A stretch of DNA of 64,000 nt from Dichetophora obliterata (lineage: Eukaryota; Arthropoda; Insecta; Diptera; Sciomyzidae). The stretch spans positions 212,434,500 through 212,498,499 of the forward strand of contig OY986439.1 in NCBI GenBank assembly GCA_963920525.1. Direction: 5' to 3'. How positions within the stretch are numbered: the first letter of the stretch is position 1; each line of letters opens with the position of its first letter. A program made the translations under genes and the position numbers. The notes under the pieces were generated by a model. The model worked only from the letters and a program-made list of their open reading frames with translations. It was not told where the DNA came from and did not search any database. Below are positions 23,546-35,389 of the stretch, piece by piece.

Positions 23546-25022
23546 ATGCAATTTTTCACGTTGAAAATAGCAAATCACGGACGTACATATATCTCATATT
23601 GTAGTTATCACAAACCATTTAAATCAGTATTACCATTTGAAGCACCAACCAATGACAGTGCAAATATTAAATAAACTGAATATATTTTATACAAATTTTG
23701 TATTTCATGTCGTCGTCCTAACTCTAATAGGATGTCAGTACAAATTGGGAAAAGTAGCGTTCATTAGCGGTTAAGGTAGATTGGTCAAAACTACATCTGA
23801 GTCCTTTTTTAGTTTTTAATGCTCGTACGAAAAAAAAATTGAAGTAGAACGTTTGAAACAATACATACATTATCGTATGAGCTTCATACAAATAATAAAC
23901 ATTTTTCTTTGCTTCCTAAACAATAGATAAATACCAAGATTAGCTCACACATTTAAGGTCTCTAGCAAACACCTCGTGGAAGCAATAAATTAAATATATG
24001 GTGCCAGACAGACCACCCCGAGAATTCAATTCGGGAGAGAAGACATAAATTATTTTGAACCAATTTTTGCCAAACGGCTCTTTTAGTTAAGCTTACGCTA
24101 CGGAATGCCAATGTTTGTGTTATTTTTATAAGATCATAGCCCACTATTTGTGCTTGCATTCAATTGCACGATACGACACACTACAAACCTATGAGTGGTG
24201 TCATCTATGCTACACAACGTTAACACGATATATCCCTAGTCGGCCTTTAGACGAGGTTTTCTGAAGAAATATTTTCACTTTTAACTGATATAAATGCTAA
24301 AAATTACATGCGCAAACATTATTTAGCAAACCAATACATACATACACATTTTAGTGACAAAAATACAGTTTGCTATGAAAAATTAACGCAAATGTACTAG
24401 CTCAAGTTTTCATTTATAAACTAAATATGTAAATGAATGGTGTGTTAGAGAGTTAATGATATGTTATAGCAAATCTACGCTACATTACTTTAACATAAGC
24501 TACGTTAGTGTTCATTATTGTTCACTGCTTTACAGACACTCAGTAAAATGAAAACCACAGGCGATACTCGATAGTAATTAATTCATGTGAATAATGTAAT
24601 ATTTTTCAATGGAGGACAATTTTTTATACGAGTCGTATTTTTTAAAATTTCAACACAATAAAAAAAACTAAGAGTAAAAACAAATGACATAACAGCCTTT
24701 TTATGTCAGCAGTTTTCTGCATCGACATACAAATATCTGTCTTTGACAGCATGGTTCAATTCAGTCCTGCCATAAAATACGCTATAAGCGCCTAAAATAA
24801 ATGTACTCAAAAGTGTCTTAACACTTTAATATTTGTCGAAGCATAAGATAGCGAAAAATGAAACTACTAAACCAACGCATCCTCGAATAAAACTGTATAT
24901 TTTTCCTTTAACACACATAATAAAGTGACTGAAACATCGTTTGTAATTTCTTCACGGTTGCCTAGGCGAGGGTAGGGTTCAAAGAAAAAGTAAAAACAAA
25001 TAGAACAAAAAGCTCAACATAC
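23546..25022. other. No gene seen; intron or downstream part of the LIM gene
   Basis: Lower repeat content than its surroundings. By orientation it lies 3' of the LIM exon at 25023-25188, so at least its right part (starting GTATGTTGAGC on the minus strand) is intron. I found no acceptor plus open frame that I would call the next exon. Confidence 0.45.
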
Positions 25023-25188
25023 CTGAACATGCTTGCGGCGGTAGTGGAAATATTAACGTTGTTGAACTTTTACGTCTGGCAACGGCGCAACCCAACGATT
25101 GTGGCTTGAAGCTTCTCAGCTGTTGCATGAAATCGGAGCACTCCATTAGGGCAACGTCTGCGAAGTGCAGGTCGCACAGTATATGGTT
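25023..25188 (-). CDS. LIM-domain protein, exon (end of LIM domain and following segment)
   Basis: A 166-bp internal exon of 55 codons plus one base. On the minus strand it follows the acceptor TTACCACCAG and ends TTCAG at the donor GTATGT. It starts in phase 0, which matches the phase-0 end of the exon at 38885-38994, and the joined frame reads through. The peptide begins NHILCDLHFADVALMECSDF, in which CDLH supplies the last zinc-ligand pair of a LIM domain. It continues with a Gln/Lys segment, AVARRKSSTTLIFPLPPQAC, then splits a codon after its first base. LIM domains bind partner proteins, often at junctions or in signalling scaffolds. I do not recognise the gene; insect Rassf and Smash are LIM proteins worth testing, without specific evidence here. 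Confidence 0.8.
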
Positions 25189-25694
25189 CTGGTGGTAAAG
25201 AAAATAAACGAAAATGTAGTTTTTGATATGCAAAAGTTCTTGAAGTTGAATAAAAAAAAAATGTAAACATCGTAAGGGAATATCTAATACATAAAAATTG
25301 CTAAATAAAATCACACATAAAACTTTATAAAATTGTTAATTTTGTCTTCGTTTGACAATATATTTACGAAAAAATGGTGTTAATTTTATAGAGTGCAGCT
25401 GGAAAAGAAAAAAATTTCAAATAAATTGGACATGTTTAAATAAAGGAAAAAAATCAATTGGTTTGCATGATCATGAAGAGATTGTTGAGGAACTATTAAT
25501 GTAGTGTTAAGAGTTTTTAGTGTCTTGATTCGAATATAAACAAAACTTATAAACAGTTTATCAAACACTTTTCTTTATAATATGTAAATAAACAACAACA
25601 TTTTTTAATTTCAATGTCAATTTAAAAAAAATACAATATCAAGTAGTATCTCGATGTACCAAGCTAAACACTATTTTAGGCTTGTTGCCTAAGG

Positions 25695-25879
25695 TCTAAG
25701 GTTGCAAGCAGAATGAACGCTGAAGCGGACAGGCAGGCAGACAGGCGCAGGCAGAATTCTGCGAAGAAACGATATAAAAATAAAGCCAAAGTAGCTTTTA
25801 GCTCGTTTGTTCACATAGTTTGCCTGCTCCTGTCTGCCAGCCAGTCTGCTTCACCGTTCACTCTGTTTGCAACCTTAAG
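25695..25879. repeat. 185-bp hairpin repeat (CTGCCTGTCTG family)
   Basis: An almost complete palindrome. CTAAGGTTGCAAGCAGAATG at the left matches the complement of CACTCTGTTTGCAACCTTAA at the right, and AGGCAGGCAGACAGG pairs with CCTGTCTGCCAGCC, around a ~60-bp centre. It is related to 3070-3300 and 26236-26360. No target duplication is certain. Confidence 0.7.
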
Positions 25880-26235
25880 ATAGCTAATGAATAGTCTTTA
25901 TTTATAAATATTATTTGTTTTATTATTAATACGTTTTTTAACATAAATAGCGACTGATTTACTTGAATTATTTCAAAAATTCTTTATTTTATCAAACAAA
26001 CACTGAATTTTTGGCATTTTAAAGGAAAAGATAACAACACAAATGAATGCAACAAATATCTACCTCATACTAAAATATTTACCAAATAAAAACACTATTT
26101 AAACAAAATTTCTTTTTTGAAGAGCTCTTTTGTAGCTCTTTTGAAGAGAGTGTGCTATTTATGTATAGAAAATTTTTTTTCATAAACGCCATTAGCTTAG
26201 GATGCAAAATAGAAAACAACAGGGGAAAAAATAAA

Positions 26236-26360
26236 TAACAAACTTTTTCTCGCACTAATCTGATCTGACCTGCTCGCATTTACTCTGCACGGCTTATTTA
26301 CTGAGCAGGTACCTGCCTGCGCCTGCCTGTCTGTCTGCTCGCATCAGCGTTTACTCAGTT
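26236..26360. repeat. CTGCCTGTCTG-family repeat, third copy
   Basis: Contains TCTGATCTGACCTGC, GCCTGCGCCTGCCTGTC and CATCAGCGTTTACTCAG, all shared with 3070-3300. It is partly shared, in complement, with the hairpin at 25695-25879. Confidence 0.6.
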
Positions 26361-26534
26361 TTTTTTTTAAAAATATTGAAAATATTTTTTATTTTTGTTG
26401 AAAATAAAGCTATGGTGAAAATTCCTCATCTTTGGTATCTACCCCATGTTCAGGGCACATTCACCAAAATGGGTTTTTTTTTAGAAATAAGGATATAGCT
26501 ACTATAAAAGATGCGTAGCTACAGGATTGCTATG

Positions 26535-28165
26535 TGCTATCAGTATTAAGAGGTCGCTGATTTCGAAACTTATGTTAGAGTTTAATAAGGTTTTGAACAT
26601 TAGGGTGGACCCTAAAATGTGTTTTTGTTTAATACTTCTTGCAGATGCGCTGGTCGCTGATTTCGAATCTGATTTTGATTCTTATATTAGAATTTAAAAA
26701 GATTTTTGACCTTAAGGTGGACCCTAAGAATGTGTTTTTGTTTAATACTTCTTGCAGATGCGCTGGTCACTTATTTCGAATCTGATTTCGAATCTTATAT
26801 TAGAATTTAAAAAGATTTTTAACACTAGGGTGGACCCTAAGAATGTGTTTTTGCTTAATACTCCTTGCAAATGCGCTGGTCGCTGATTTCGAATCTTATA
26901 TTAGAATTAAAAAAGGTTTTCAACATTAGGGTGGAACCTAAGAGTGTAGTTTTGCTTAATACTCTTTGCAGATGCGCTGGTCGCTGATTTCGAACCTTAT
27001 ATTAGAATTTAAAAAGATTTTCAACACTAGGGTGGACCCTAAGAATGTGTTTTTGCTTAATACTCCTTGCAGATACGCTGGTCGCTGATTTCGAATCTGA
27101 TTTCGATTCTTATATTAGAATTTAAAAAGATTTTTAACATTAGGGTGGACCCTAAGAATGTGTTTTTGCTTAATACTCCTTGCAGATGCGCTGGTCGCTG
27201 ATTTCGAACCTTATATTAGAATTTAAAAAGATTTTCAACACTAGGGTGGACCGCAAAAATGTATTTTTGCTTAATACTCCTTGCAGATACGCTGGTCGCT
27301 GATTTCGAATCTGATTTCGATTCTTATATTAGAATTTAAAAAGATTTTTAACACTAGGGTGGACCCTTAAAATGTGTTTTTGTTAAATACTCCTTGCAGA
27401 TGCGCTGGTCGCTGATTTCGAACCTTATATTAGAATTTAAAAAGATTTTCAACACTAGGGTGGACCGCAAAAATGTATTTTTGCTTAATACTCCTTGCAG
27501 ATACGCTGGTCGCTGATTTCGAATCTGATTTCGATTCTTATATTAGAATTTAATAAGATTTTCAACACTAGGGTGGACCTTTAAAATGTGTTTTTGTTAA
27601 ATACTCCTTGCAGATGCGCTGGTCACTGATTTCGATTCTTATATTAGAATTTAAAAAGATTTTCAACATTAGGGTGGACCCTAAGAATGTGTTTTTGCTA
27701 AATACTCCTTGCAGATGCGCTGGTCGCTGATTACGAACCTTATATTAGAATTTAAAAAGATTTTCAACACTAGGGTGGACCCTAAGAATGTGTCTTTGCT
27801 TAATACTCCTTGCAGATATGCTGGTCGCTGATTTCGAATCTGATTTCGATTCTTATATTAGAATTTAAAAAGATTTTTAGCACAAAGGTAGACCGTAAAA
27901 ATGTGTCTTTGCTTAATACTTCTTGCAGATACGCTAGTTGCTGATTTCGATTCTTATAATAGAATTTAAAAAGATTTTTAACACTAGGGTGGACCCTAAA
28001 AATGTGTTTTTGTTTTTGCGCTTGCAGATGCGCTGGTCACTGATTTCGAATCTGATTTCGAACCTTATATTAGAATTTAAAAAGATTTTCAACACTAGGG
28101 TGGACCGTAAGACTGTGTTTTGGCTTAATACTCTTTGCAGATGCACTGGTCGTTGATTCCGTTGA
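26535..28165. repeat. Satellite array, ~101- and ~113-bp units forming dimers
   Basis: About 16 units. GCAGATGCGCTGGTC-like starts fall near 26639, 26752, 26865, 26967, 27065, 27179, 27280, 27396, 27497, 27609, 27710, 27812, 27925, 28022 and 28136. Long units (~113 bp) contain GAATCTGATTTCGATTC where short ones (~101 bp) lack about 12 bp. From 27065 to 27609 long and short alternate regularly, a higher-order dimer of ~215 bp. Each unit also has TTATATTAGAATTTAAAAAG, CACTAGGGTGGACC and TTGCTTAATACTCCTTGCAG. ORFs here are repeat-derived. Confidence 0.9.
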
Positions 28166-28499
28166 TTGAAACCTTACGTGAAACATTAAAGAAGCTATTT
28201 CAAAACAAACAAAAAAAAAATGCTTACAATTAAACATAGAAGAAACAAAATCTTTAGTAAACATATTAATTTTTGTGGTTTTTAAAAATTTGTATGTGTA
28301 GTTTGCTACATGATGCCATTTTGTGTGGGAGATAGGCGTGACTTTTATTTAATTTGGCTTATTTTCGTACTTTTTTTTTATGTTGTAGATAGAATTAGAA
28401 TTATATTCATATAGAATTTCTATACGAAAGCTTCAAAAACCAGCAAAAATTACGTCTTTCATTGCGATCAAAAGTGAACAGACGGACAGTATATTCAGG

Positions 28500-29040
28500 A
28501 AAAATGTTAGGGATAATAAATTAATAAAGGTTGGGCATAAATTGGAATCCTCCAGGAGCATCTTGGTAGCAGTAGAAGCGTTGGGAGTAAATTCCATAAA
28601 AACTTCACTTTTGTATGGAAACCTCAAATAGGGGTTGAGAAAAGGGAGAAGTATGTTTGAAAAAAATATTGTGATACAAATGAACTCTTTTATGAAATAC
28701 TGGACGCAGTTGGATCACGTATTTTGTATGGGAGACCCCTTAAGGGGTGAAGATAGGGGGTTAAAGTATTCAGAAGAATTGTTTAGGAGAATAAATTAAT
28801 TGGGGTTGGACATACACTTTAATCCTTTAGGGGCATCCTGGTAGCAGTGGGAGAGTTGGGAGAAATTTTCATAAAAACGTCACTTTTGTATCGCAGCCTC
28901 CCAAAGGGGTGAATAAAGGGGGAAGTTTGTTTGGAAAAAATGTTGGGGATGCAAATTAAATGCGGGCCGGCTATATAAACCACAGTTATATGGGCATCTC
29001 CTGAGCAGCTGTGGGCTGATTTGTCTGAAAACCTCACAAT
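28500..29040. repeat. Three-unit tandem repeat with GGTAGCAGT and CATAAAAAC boxes
   Basis: Units near 28500-28655, 28777-28930 and a partial at 28937-29040 share GGGATAATAAATTAAT-like starts, GGCATCCTGGTAGCAGTGGG, TTCATAAAAACGTCACTTTT and GGGGTGAATAAAGGGG. No coding sequence. Confidence 0.65.
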
Positions 29041-29926
29041 TTTTTTAACTTTGACCTTGATGAGACGTCATTTACCCCCCTCCAATCTCTTTAATTTTTT
29101 GGTGCAGGCATTTTTTTAGCAAACCTCACAAAATAAGAGGTCCCAGCGTATCGAGAAACTAATTTTAGAATCTCCATACGTCACTATTCCATAGCTAGTA
29201 TTCACTTCAAATTACTTGAATAACTCAGAGGGACAATATTTATATTTTTGGATTTTCCCAGTAATATTTGTATTATTTTCGACTAATAAAGGTGCGCTGA
29301 TTTCAAAACTATTATTACTTTTTTCTAGCATCACCAGTTATTGAGATAAACGTCAGTGAAATCGTTCAGTTGGAAAAAAAACAAAAAAAATCTTAACTGT
29401 TTTCTTATTCCAAATGAAATTGCAAATAAAAATATTAAAATTTTTTTTTTCTTTCATGCACTTCTGCAAACTTTAAGCCGTGTGCGTACAGGTTTACTAA
29501 AATTTTACACGAATTTTTTTTTTCATCCATTAGCGCAGTTTGAACCTTTGGGATGCTCCATGAAGTGCTTGGAAATTTTCCTCATACAAATAAGGTCCAC
29601 TCTAGTGCATATTTGAACATTTTGATTTCGTGACAAAAGTAAGTTATCACTATCAACATTTACAGAACTTTTCGATTCTATACTTGTCATACAGAGTGAA
29701 AACAGACTCGAAAAGTCACGAGAGCGTTTTCCAATCAAGCCACTAGAAACAAAGTTATTCAAAAGAGCAAAACCATTTCGTCTGGTCAGACGATGTAGTC
29801 CATACGGGGGTTAATTCTACTTTGAAACCACTGAGTTTCGTTGCCCACGAGCCACTCTTATAATCTTGTCTTCTTGGTTTCAATTTTCAGTGTTAGTAAG
29901 AAAATGAGTTCTACTTGCATACCGTC
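29041..29926. other. No gene seen
   Basis: AT-rich intron DNA with several T-runs. The open frames at 29356-29616 and 29523-29762 overlap on opposite strands and carry no motif. Confidence 0.5.
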
Positions 29927-30224
29927 GTTGCGCGTGCAATACCGCATATTCGCCACTTGCACATACACACAGACGGTAATAGTAAAATTTTACAGGAGTG
30001 CAGAAAAACTGATTTTATTTTAAGCTACTGACTGCATTTTCAACTGAACAAAATATTTATTGAAATAAGATATTTGCGTTGTTCTCAAATGGGCATTTAA
30101 TGAAAAATAAAAATGAATAAAACAATCAGGAATGAACAAAATTGAAATGGAATTCATTGTGGTCTTTTTGCAATATACGCGGTATTCCAAGTGGCGGATA
30201 CGCGGTATTGCACGCATCACGACG
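29927..30224. mobile_element. ~298-bp MITE with CGTCGTTGCGCGTGC ends
   Basis: The left end CGTCGTTGCGCGTGCAATAC is mirrored by GTATTGCACGCATCACGACG at the right, and GCCACTTG pairs with CAAGTGGC further in. The interior is AT-rich and non-coding. A partial copy sits at 4836-5055. No target duplication could be fixed. Confidence 0.7.
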
Positions 30225-31716
30225 TTATGATTATGAGTTAAGCTCGAGTATGAGTTTTTGATTTTAAATATAATTAACTATGATTTTCTATGTAAATAAC
30301 CATAAGTTATGTTATTTATTATAAAAATTCATTTCCCTGTGCCCCATTAAGATTTAATTTTTGTATTTAATGTCCTCGAGCAGGCATTAAAATTTGATTT
30401 TCTCGCTTCATCTTTACTTTTTTGTGTATTGTGTTGATCGCAATTTCTGGCGTATTAAGCACATACTACGTGCTAGCTAAATTTTGCATCACTTTCTCAA
30501 CACAGTCACATATTCCAAAGAAAAGTACACAAAACAAAAACACAAGGTTATGTTTCTACCGACATGAGCACTGCCAACACAAGCGCAAATCCACACACAC
30601 AAGACACACTCTCACACTAACAAAAATACAAAAATAGTCTCACATTCATTCGCGTAGCTACAAACATATTAAAATTATACCCTCGCGTTGCTTAAATAAT
30701 TAAATTACTCAAGAATGTTGGTTTCATGCTCACAAAACTCGGAAAACAATTTTATTTGCGCTCGAACTGATGGCACCAGCAGGCTGAGTGAGGTTGGCCT
30801 GTAGTAGTAGTAGTAGATGAAGCAGCAGCGGCAGCAATTTTAATCAGAGCAAAAAACGCCATCGTCTCGGTATTTAGGCAGAAATTTACATTTACATTCC
30901 AACAAAGCACATTCGAACAATAGATTTTTGCCTCAAACCCGCTTGTTGCTGGTTTCTGGTTGTTGCTTGGTTGGCCCCGCAGTACGCGAGCTTGTCTGCG
31001 GTTCATGGTATTTAAGGGCTCCAGCTGGCTTATTGTATATAAATGTGTGAAATGTAGAAAACGTAGGAGTGGTTGTGGTGAAAAAGTTTTGGCTTTTAAA
31101 AAAAGGTTTTGGCAAAAGTTCGCATATTATTTGGGCAATCGTGAAGTGTATGAATAATGACAAGTTGTGTATATGTACAAACAAGCACACACACTCGTTA
31201 GTGCTGGAGCAAACAAAGTGTGAGTAAGTTATGGATTTCAAGACTTTCCGAAATTTGCAAAGTACTAAAGTGGTTGGTGGAAAAGAGCTGCTGAGCTATA
31301 TATCAAAATGCTTTTATTTGGTTAAGAGTGTGAAAATGAGTAAAAGTTTTATTTCTAAATGGTGGGGAGAAAGAGTTGTAGTATAAGTTGTTGGAGTATG
31401 AGTTTTATTTGGAGTTTGAGTTGAAGTGTGAATGAAAATATGCGTTGTAGTGTTAACAAAAGTATGAGTTGAAGTGATAGTTGTCATTTGAGTTTGAGTA
31501 TGAGTAGAATAATGAGAAGAATGGCAATGATTTTGGTTTGAAATAAAATATGAGAATAAGTTGGACACAAAGTAGGAGTTTAAAATGTCTCAAAGAAAAT
31601 TAATAATGTTGTGTTGTGCATAAAAAAATCATTTGCAATAACCCATTCTTAATCGGAAAGCATTTGAAAACAATGTATGATGTATATTACTTTCCGATGT
31701 TTCAGTCTAATATACA
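30225..31716. other. No assigned gene; simple-sequence patches
   Basis: Includes a CA-rich patch near 30590-30620, a TAG/GTA run at 30802-30818 and a degenerate GTTTGAGT/AGTATGAG-type minisatellite at 31370-31520. Minus ORF 30752-31006 has unusually balanced codons (Gln-, Thr- and Ala-rich) near a TATATAAA word on the plus strand at 31036, but there is no homology I recognise. Confidence 0.4.
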
Positions 31717-33347
31717 CAGTCGCTCACAAAAGTATTCGGAATAAGATATCTTCCAAAATTAACCATATATTTTTTAATAGAAACGAATGCTGCTAATAAA
31801 AATTCACTGCAGTATATTCAACAGATATGACTACCTTTAATGCCAATTATATAAAAACTAAAACCAGTAAATCTTCAAAAACCACCTAAAATCAATAATT
31901 AGTCTAAATTAGTCTTAGTATTCGGAAAATGCTCAGTAGCATCCCTGTTTTAAATGTACCGATTTGAATCCCACTTAGTTTGGCATCACTGTTGTTTCTA
32001 TACATGTGTGCCATTCATTTGGTGTTAGGTTTGTTCAAAGTCAATTAGTCTTGCTTTACGTTCTTTAAAATTATTGAAAAATGGGTAGAAAGTCTGCTGA
32101 AACTACTATTGAAGAAAAAAAATTTTTAGAATGCGTGAAGAAGGAAAAATGCTTAAAGAGATTTCAAGTTCAAGAAATAGAAGCATTTCCAAAACTCATA
32201 ACATTTTAGAAAGGTATTCGCTAAGGGTTGATAAATGTTCAGGCAGTCCAAAAAAACAAACTAAGTTTTCGGGACGAGTGCATATAATAAGAAAAATCAA
32301 GAAACAGCCTCGTACTTCTGCCGTAGAGGTTAACAAGGACCTTTCAGAATATCACGATGTACATGTCAGTGATGAAAAGCTGCAGGTAACAATGGAAGAA
32401 CTCCCCGTATTAAACCATTGATAAGCGAGAAAAATCATAAAAATTGCATAAAATTTGCAAAAGAATATAAAAATCATGATACAGACTTTTGGTCAAGAGT
32501 AATATCTAGCGATGAAACAAAATTAAACATTTTTGCACCGGATTGTGGTAATCAAGTGTGGAGGAAGAAAAATACAGAATTGACTCCAAAAAATACAATC
32601 CCATCTGTAAAACATGGAGGTGGTAACGTCATGCTATCGAGGTGTATGGGTGCAGATGGAGTTGGCAACATCCTGTTTATAACTGATAAAATGAACCATC
32701 ATCAGCAGTATATTCAGATTTTAAAAGACAATTTGGAAGCCAGCGCTGAACAACTTGGGCTTTTGGGTCGTTATATATTTCAACAAGATAACGACCTGAA
32801 GCATACAGCTCAAATTACGCGACTTTGGATCCTTATAATATGCAGAGTATTTTGGGAACACCTCCTCAGCCGCCGGATCTCAACCCGATCGAGCATTTAT
32901 GGGCGGACTTGGAGCGATCTATTCGAAAGCATCCTTTCATATCAAAGGATTAAAACGAGTCATAATAGAAGAATGGGCGAAAACTACATCGGAAAGAACT
33001 CGGAAGCTGGCTCTGTCGATGCCAAATCGCATTAAGGAAGTTAAATCCCATTAAGTTCAAAGATTACGGCACACTTTATTAAAATTAATAATTTTATTTG
33101 TTTTTCCATTATTGTATGTTGAATTCTGAATACTTTTGTGAGCTGATTTTTTTGATATGTTGTTTTTGATGTGAATATTCCAACAATGTTTTTCTCTTAA
33201 GCTTTATTTTTTGGGCTAAAATAAAAATGTATTATACATAAAATAAATAATTTAGTTGATTTTTATTTGAATTGGTCTTTATATGGTAAGATTTTAATTA
33301 GTATGAATAAAAAATATAACAATTCCGAATACTTTTGTGAGGCACTG
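31717..33347 (+). mobile_element. Tc1-like DNA transposon with IR/DR termini
   Basis: The left end starts CAGTCGCTCACAAAAGTATT (31717) and the right end is its complement (to 33347) with a few changes; TA follows on the right. A second, inner copy of the CTCACAAAAGTATTC word lies on each side (GTATTCGGAAAA at about 31918-31930, and 33124-33145). This gives the two-direct-repeats-per-end layout of IR/DR Tc1 elements such as Sleeping Beauty and Minos. The transposase inside is broken. Confidence 0.87.
32081..33054 (+). pseudogene. Tc1-like transposase, frameshifted
   Basis: The start is MGRKSAETTIEE at 32081, but the A-run just before 32120 shifts the frame. The HTH-like N-terminal region continues from 32131, and another shift near 32400 leads to the catalytic part (32418 onward). 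There the first aspartate is in VISSDETK (residue 32 of that frame), the HGGGNVM box follows, and the second aspartate is in FQQDND (residue 124). A further shift near 32830 puts the last part, with PPDLNPIEHLW and its catalytic glutamate, in another frame; the C-terminus SMPNRIKEVKSH ends at 33052-33054. The DDE order and ~320 residues fit Tc1-type transposases. At least three lesions make it non-functional. Confidence 0.9.
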
Positions 33348-33780
33348 TATGTTTAAAATGGTATAGCATTAACTAATATAAGCTAAAAAGAGACTATAAA
33401 GTTAGTATAAAAAATGCACTGTGAAAAAGGCTAAAAGGTCAGTGTCAAGACGTGTATGGAGACGTCTATGTCAAAACTTTGTACTGAAATGTTTGCTGGA
33501 TACATTTAAATTTATTCCTTGAATGAAAGTCTCTGCCTAAATTGCAAAATTTTTCGTAGTGAATTGTGTGCCAAGTAAATTGCAAGCCAATCAATAGCTG
33601 CGTTCCTTTCGCCCTAATACAATCGCGATAAACAAGGTTTCTCAAAGGAACGGCAAGAAACACAACTTGTAGAGGGCACTACTGTTGCAGTCAAAATTCA
33701 ATTCAAACAAACAATCATGATACAATAACTATTAGGTGTCATGAGAACGTGTGGTGTTTCACAACTATTTAAAACTATTA

Positions 33781-34047
33781 AAAATGCAATCCTTAAATGA
33801 GAGAAGGAAGTCTGCTGATATCGTCTACTTACACCAACTCATAACTGGTGTTTTCTTATAAATTTTAACACTAACCGTAGAAGCAGTAGAAACGCTAACA
33901 ATTTAATTTACTTACCTTTTAGTAGCACAAATTATATGGCTACTGCTCCTTTACATCGCATGAGTACCTTTGTTAACAACTGTAGCTTTTTTGATGTTAA
34001 CTTATCGAAAGGTCAACTCAAAAGAAGATTGAAAACTAATGTATGAT
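33781..34047 (+). pseudogene. LINE ORF2 C-terminal relic
   Basis: A short coding relic in two frames. From 33781 it reads SLNERRKSADIVYLHQLITG, the typical post-RT segment of non-LTR polyproteins (RR-x-D-x-x-x-L-x-x-x-x-x-G). A one-step frame change near 33845 continues with NRRSSRNANNLIYLPF, APLHRMSTFVNN and LKRRLKTNV, ending at TGA 34045-34047. The order and length to the stop match the extreme C-terminus of jockey-superfamily ORF2. The reverse transcriptase core is absent, so this is a 5'-truncated old insertion. It differs from both other LINEs here. Confidence 0.65.
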
Positions 34048-35389
34048 TAGATCTATGTTAACGCATGGTTAGTTTTTGTGTCTTGTGTTGTCTCTGAGCC
34101 CAACCCATATTATGGTGGGTAAATTTTTCTCACTTTGGATTGTTTTGGACCACTTTTATCTATGTATATCGTTGAGATATTTCAATGATATTAAGTTGGT
34201 TCTTAAGATAGTCTAATGTGGAGAAAGTGCGAAAAAGCTGTAGTAGCTGAACTCTATTGTTATTGCATGTTTATTATAGTAGCGATACCTTAGTGTACGA
34301 TGTTTTTCTCTTAATGTGTTACTCTAAACGTCAGAAAAATTGTAAATTATTTGATTTTATTATTACTATGCAATTATTAAAATGGTCGTAGTGCAATTGT
34401 TGGCTCCGCTGAAAGAGGCCAATGTGTGTGACACACGCTATTTACTTTCTTTTGTTTATTATTCGATGGCCGCAGCTCGCGAGAAAATAGGTAGCTGTCA
34501 AGGCTACCTAATAGTGATTGTATCATGCAAACAATTAATTTAAAAAACAAAATTACAGCTCATAAAAATATACAGGTGCGGTACCTGTGTTTAAAATTTT
34601 ATAAAGGCTATATTACAATTTTATATGGATAGCAAAAATAATGCTATTTGTTATAGGATTATTATTAAAAATAATCTGGATTATTTCAAAGCTAATGGAA
34701 CGCAGATTATATATCATGTGATTTTTTTCAAACATTTCTTATAAAGTAAGGTATCCTTAACAGTCCGGTCATAATAGATATTCACCTTTGCAGAAATTTC
34801 CAACAGTGGGGAAATTTTGCATGAATGTTAGGGATACTCTGATAATGAAATTGTGAAAAGTCTCCATCGATCCCGTGTGTGAGACGGGAGACATTTGTTG
34901 GAATTTACATAAAGAAGCAGACGAAAAAGATAAATCTACCTGAGAAAATAAAAAAAAAAATTATTAAAAAACTAGTTTAAAAACCTTTCAGGTCGTTTTA
35001 GCACCACTATATCAAGGGAATTTTTTTTCATCAAAAAGCTTACTTGTTTTTGTTTCAACAAAGCTTTTATAAAAAAGGGTGTTTTTGATTTATGAGGTCG
35101 ATTTGGACCATAAGTGTTAGGTTTGGAGGGTTAAACTATTCCAAAAAATTATTTTCCAGGTAACTTTTAATGTTTCACTGATTGACATGTAGTCGATAAA
35201 ATTAATGAGAAAAAAGTTTTTCTAACAAAAACTGCATCAACATGTACATACTTGACCTTGAACCTTCAAATTCTCGAAAACGGGCCGAAGGATTAAAAAC
35301 GATAAACGCCACTAAATTAAGCGTCCTAGAATTATGCTGAAATGATATGTCTCCAGCTTGTTTGATGTTTGGACATGCACAGTGTTATT
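34048..35389. other. No gene seen
   Basis: AT-rich intron DNA. Its left edge may still be the 3' UTR of the LINE relic. GGACATGCACA(G/A)TGT near 35369 recurs near 53175, a short dispersed repeat. Confidence 0.45.

Noticed and set aside
30752..31241. Minus-strand ORFs near a TATATAAA word as a possible first exon
   Set aside because: Codon composition is suggestive, but there is no homology I recognise and no splice site that joins the LIM frame.
31314..31568. 84-codon Thr/His-rich minus ORF
   Set aside because: It is a translation of a degenerate GTTTGAGT/AGTATGAG minisatellite.
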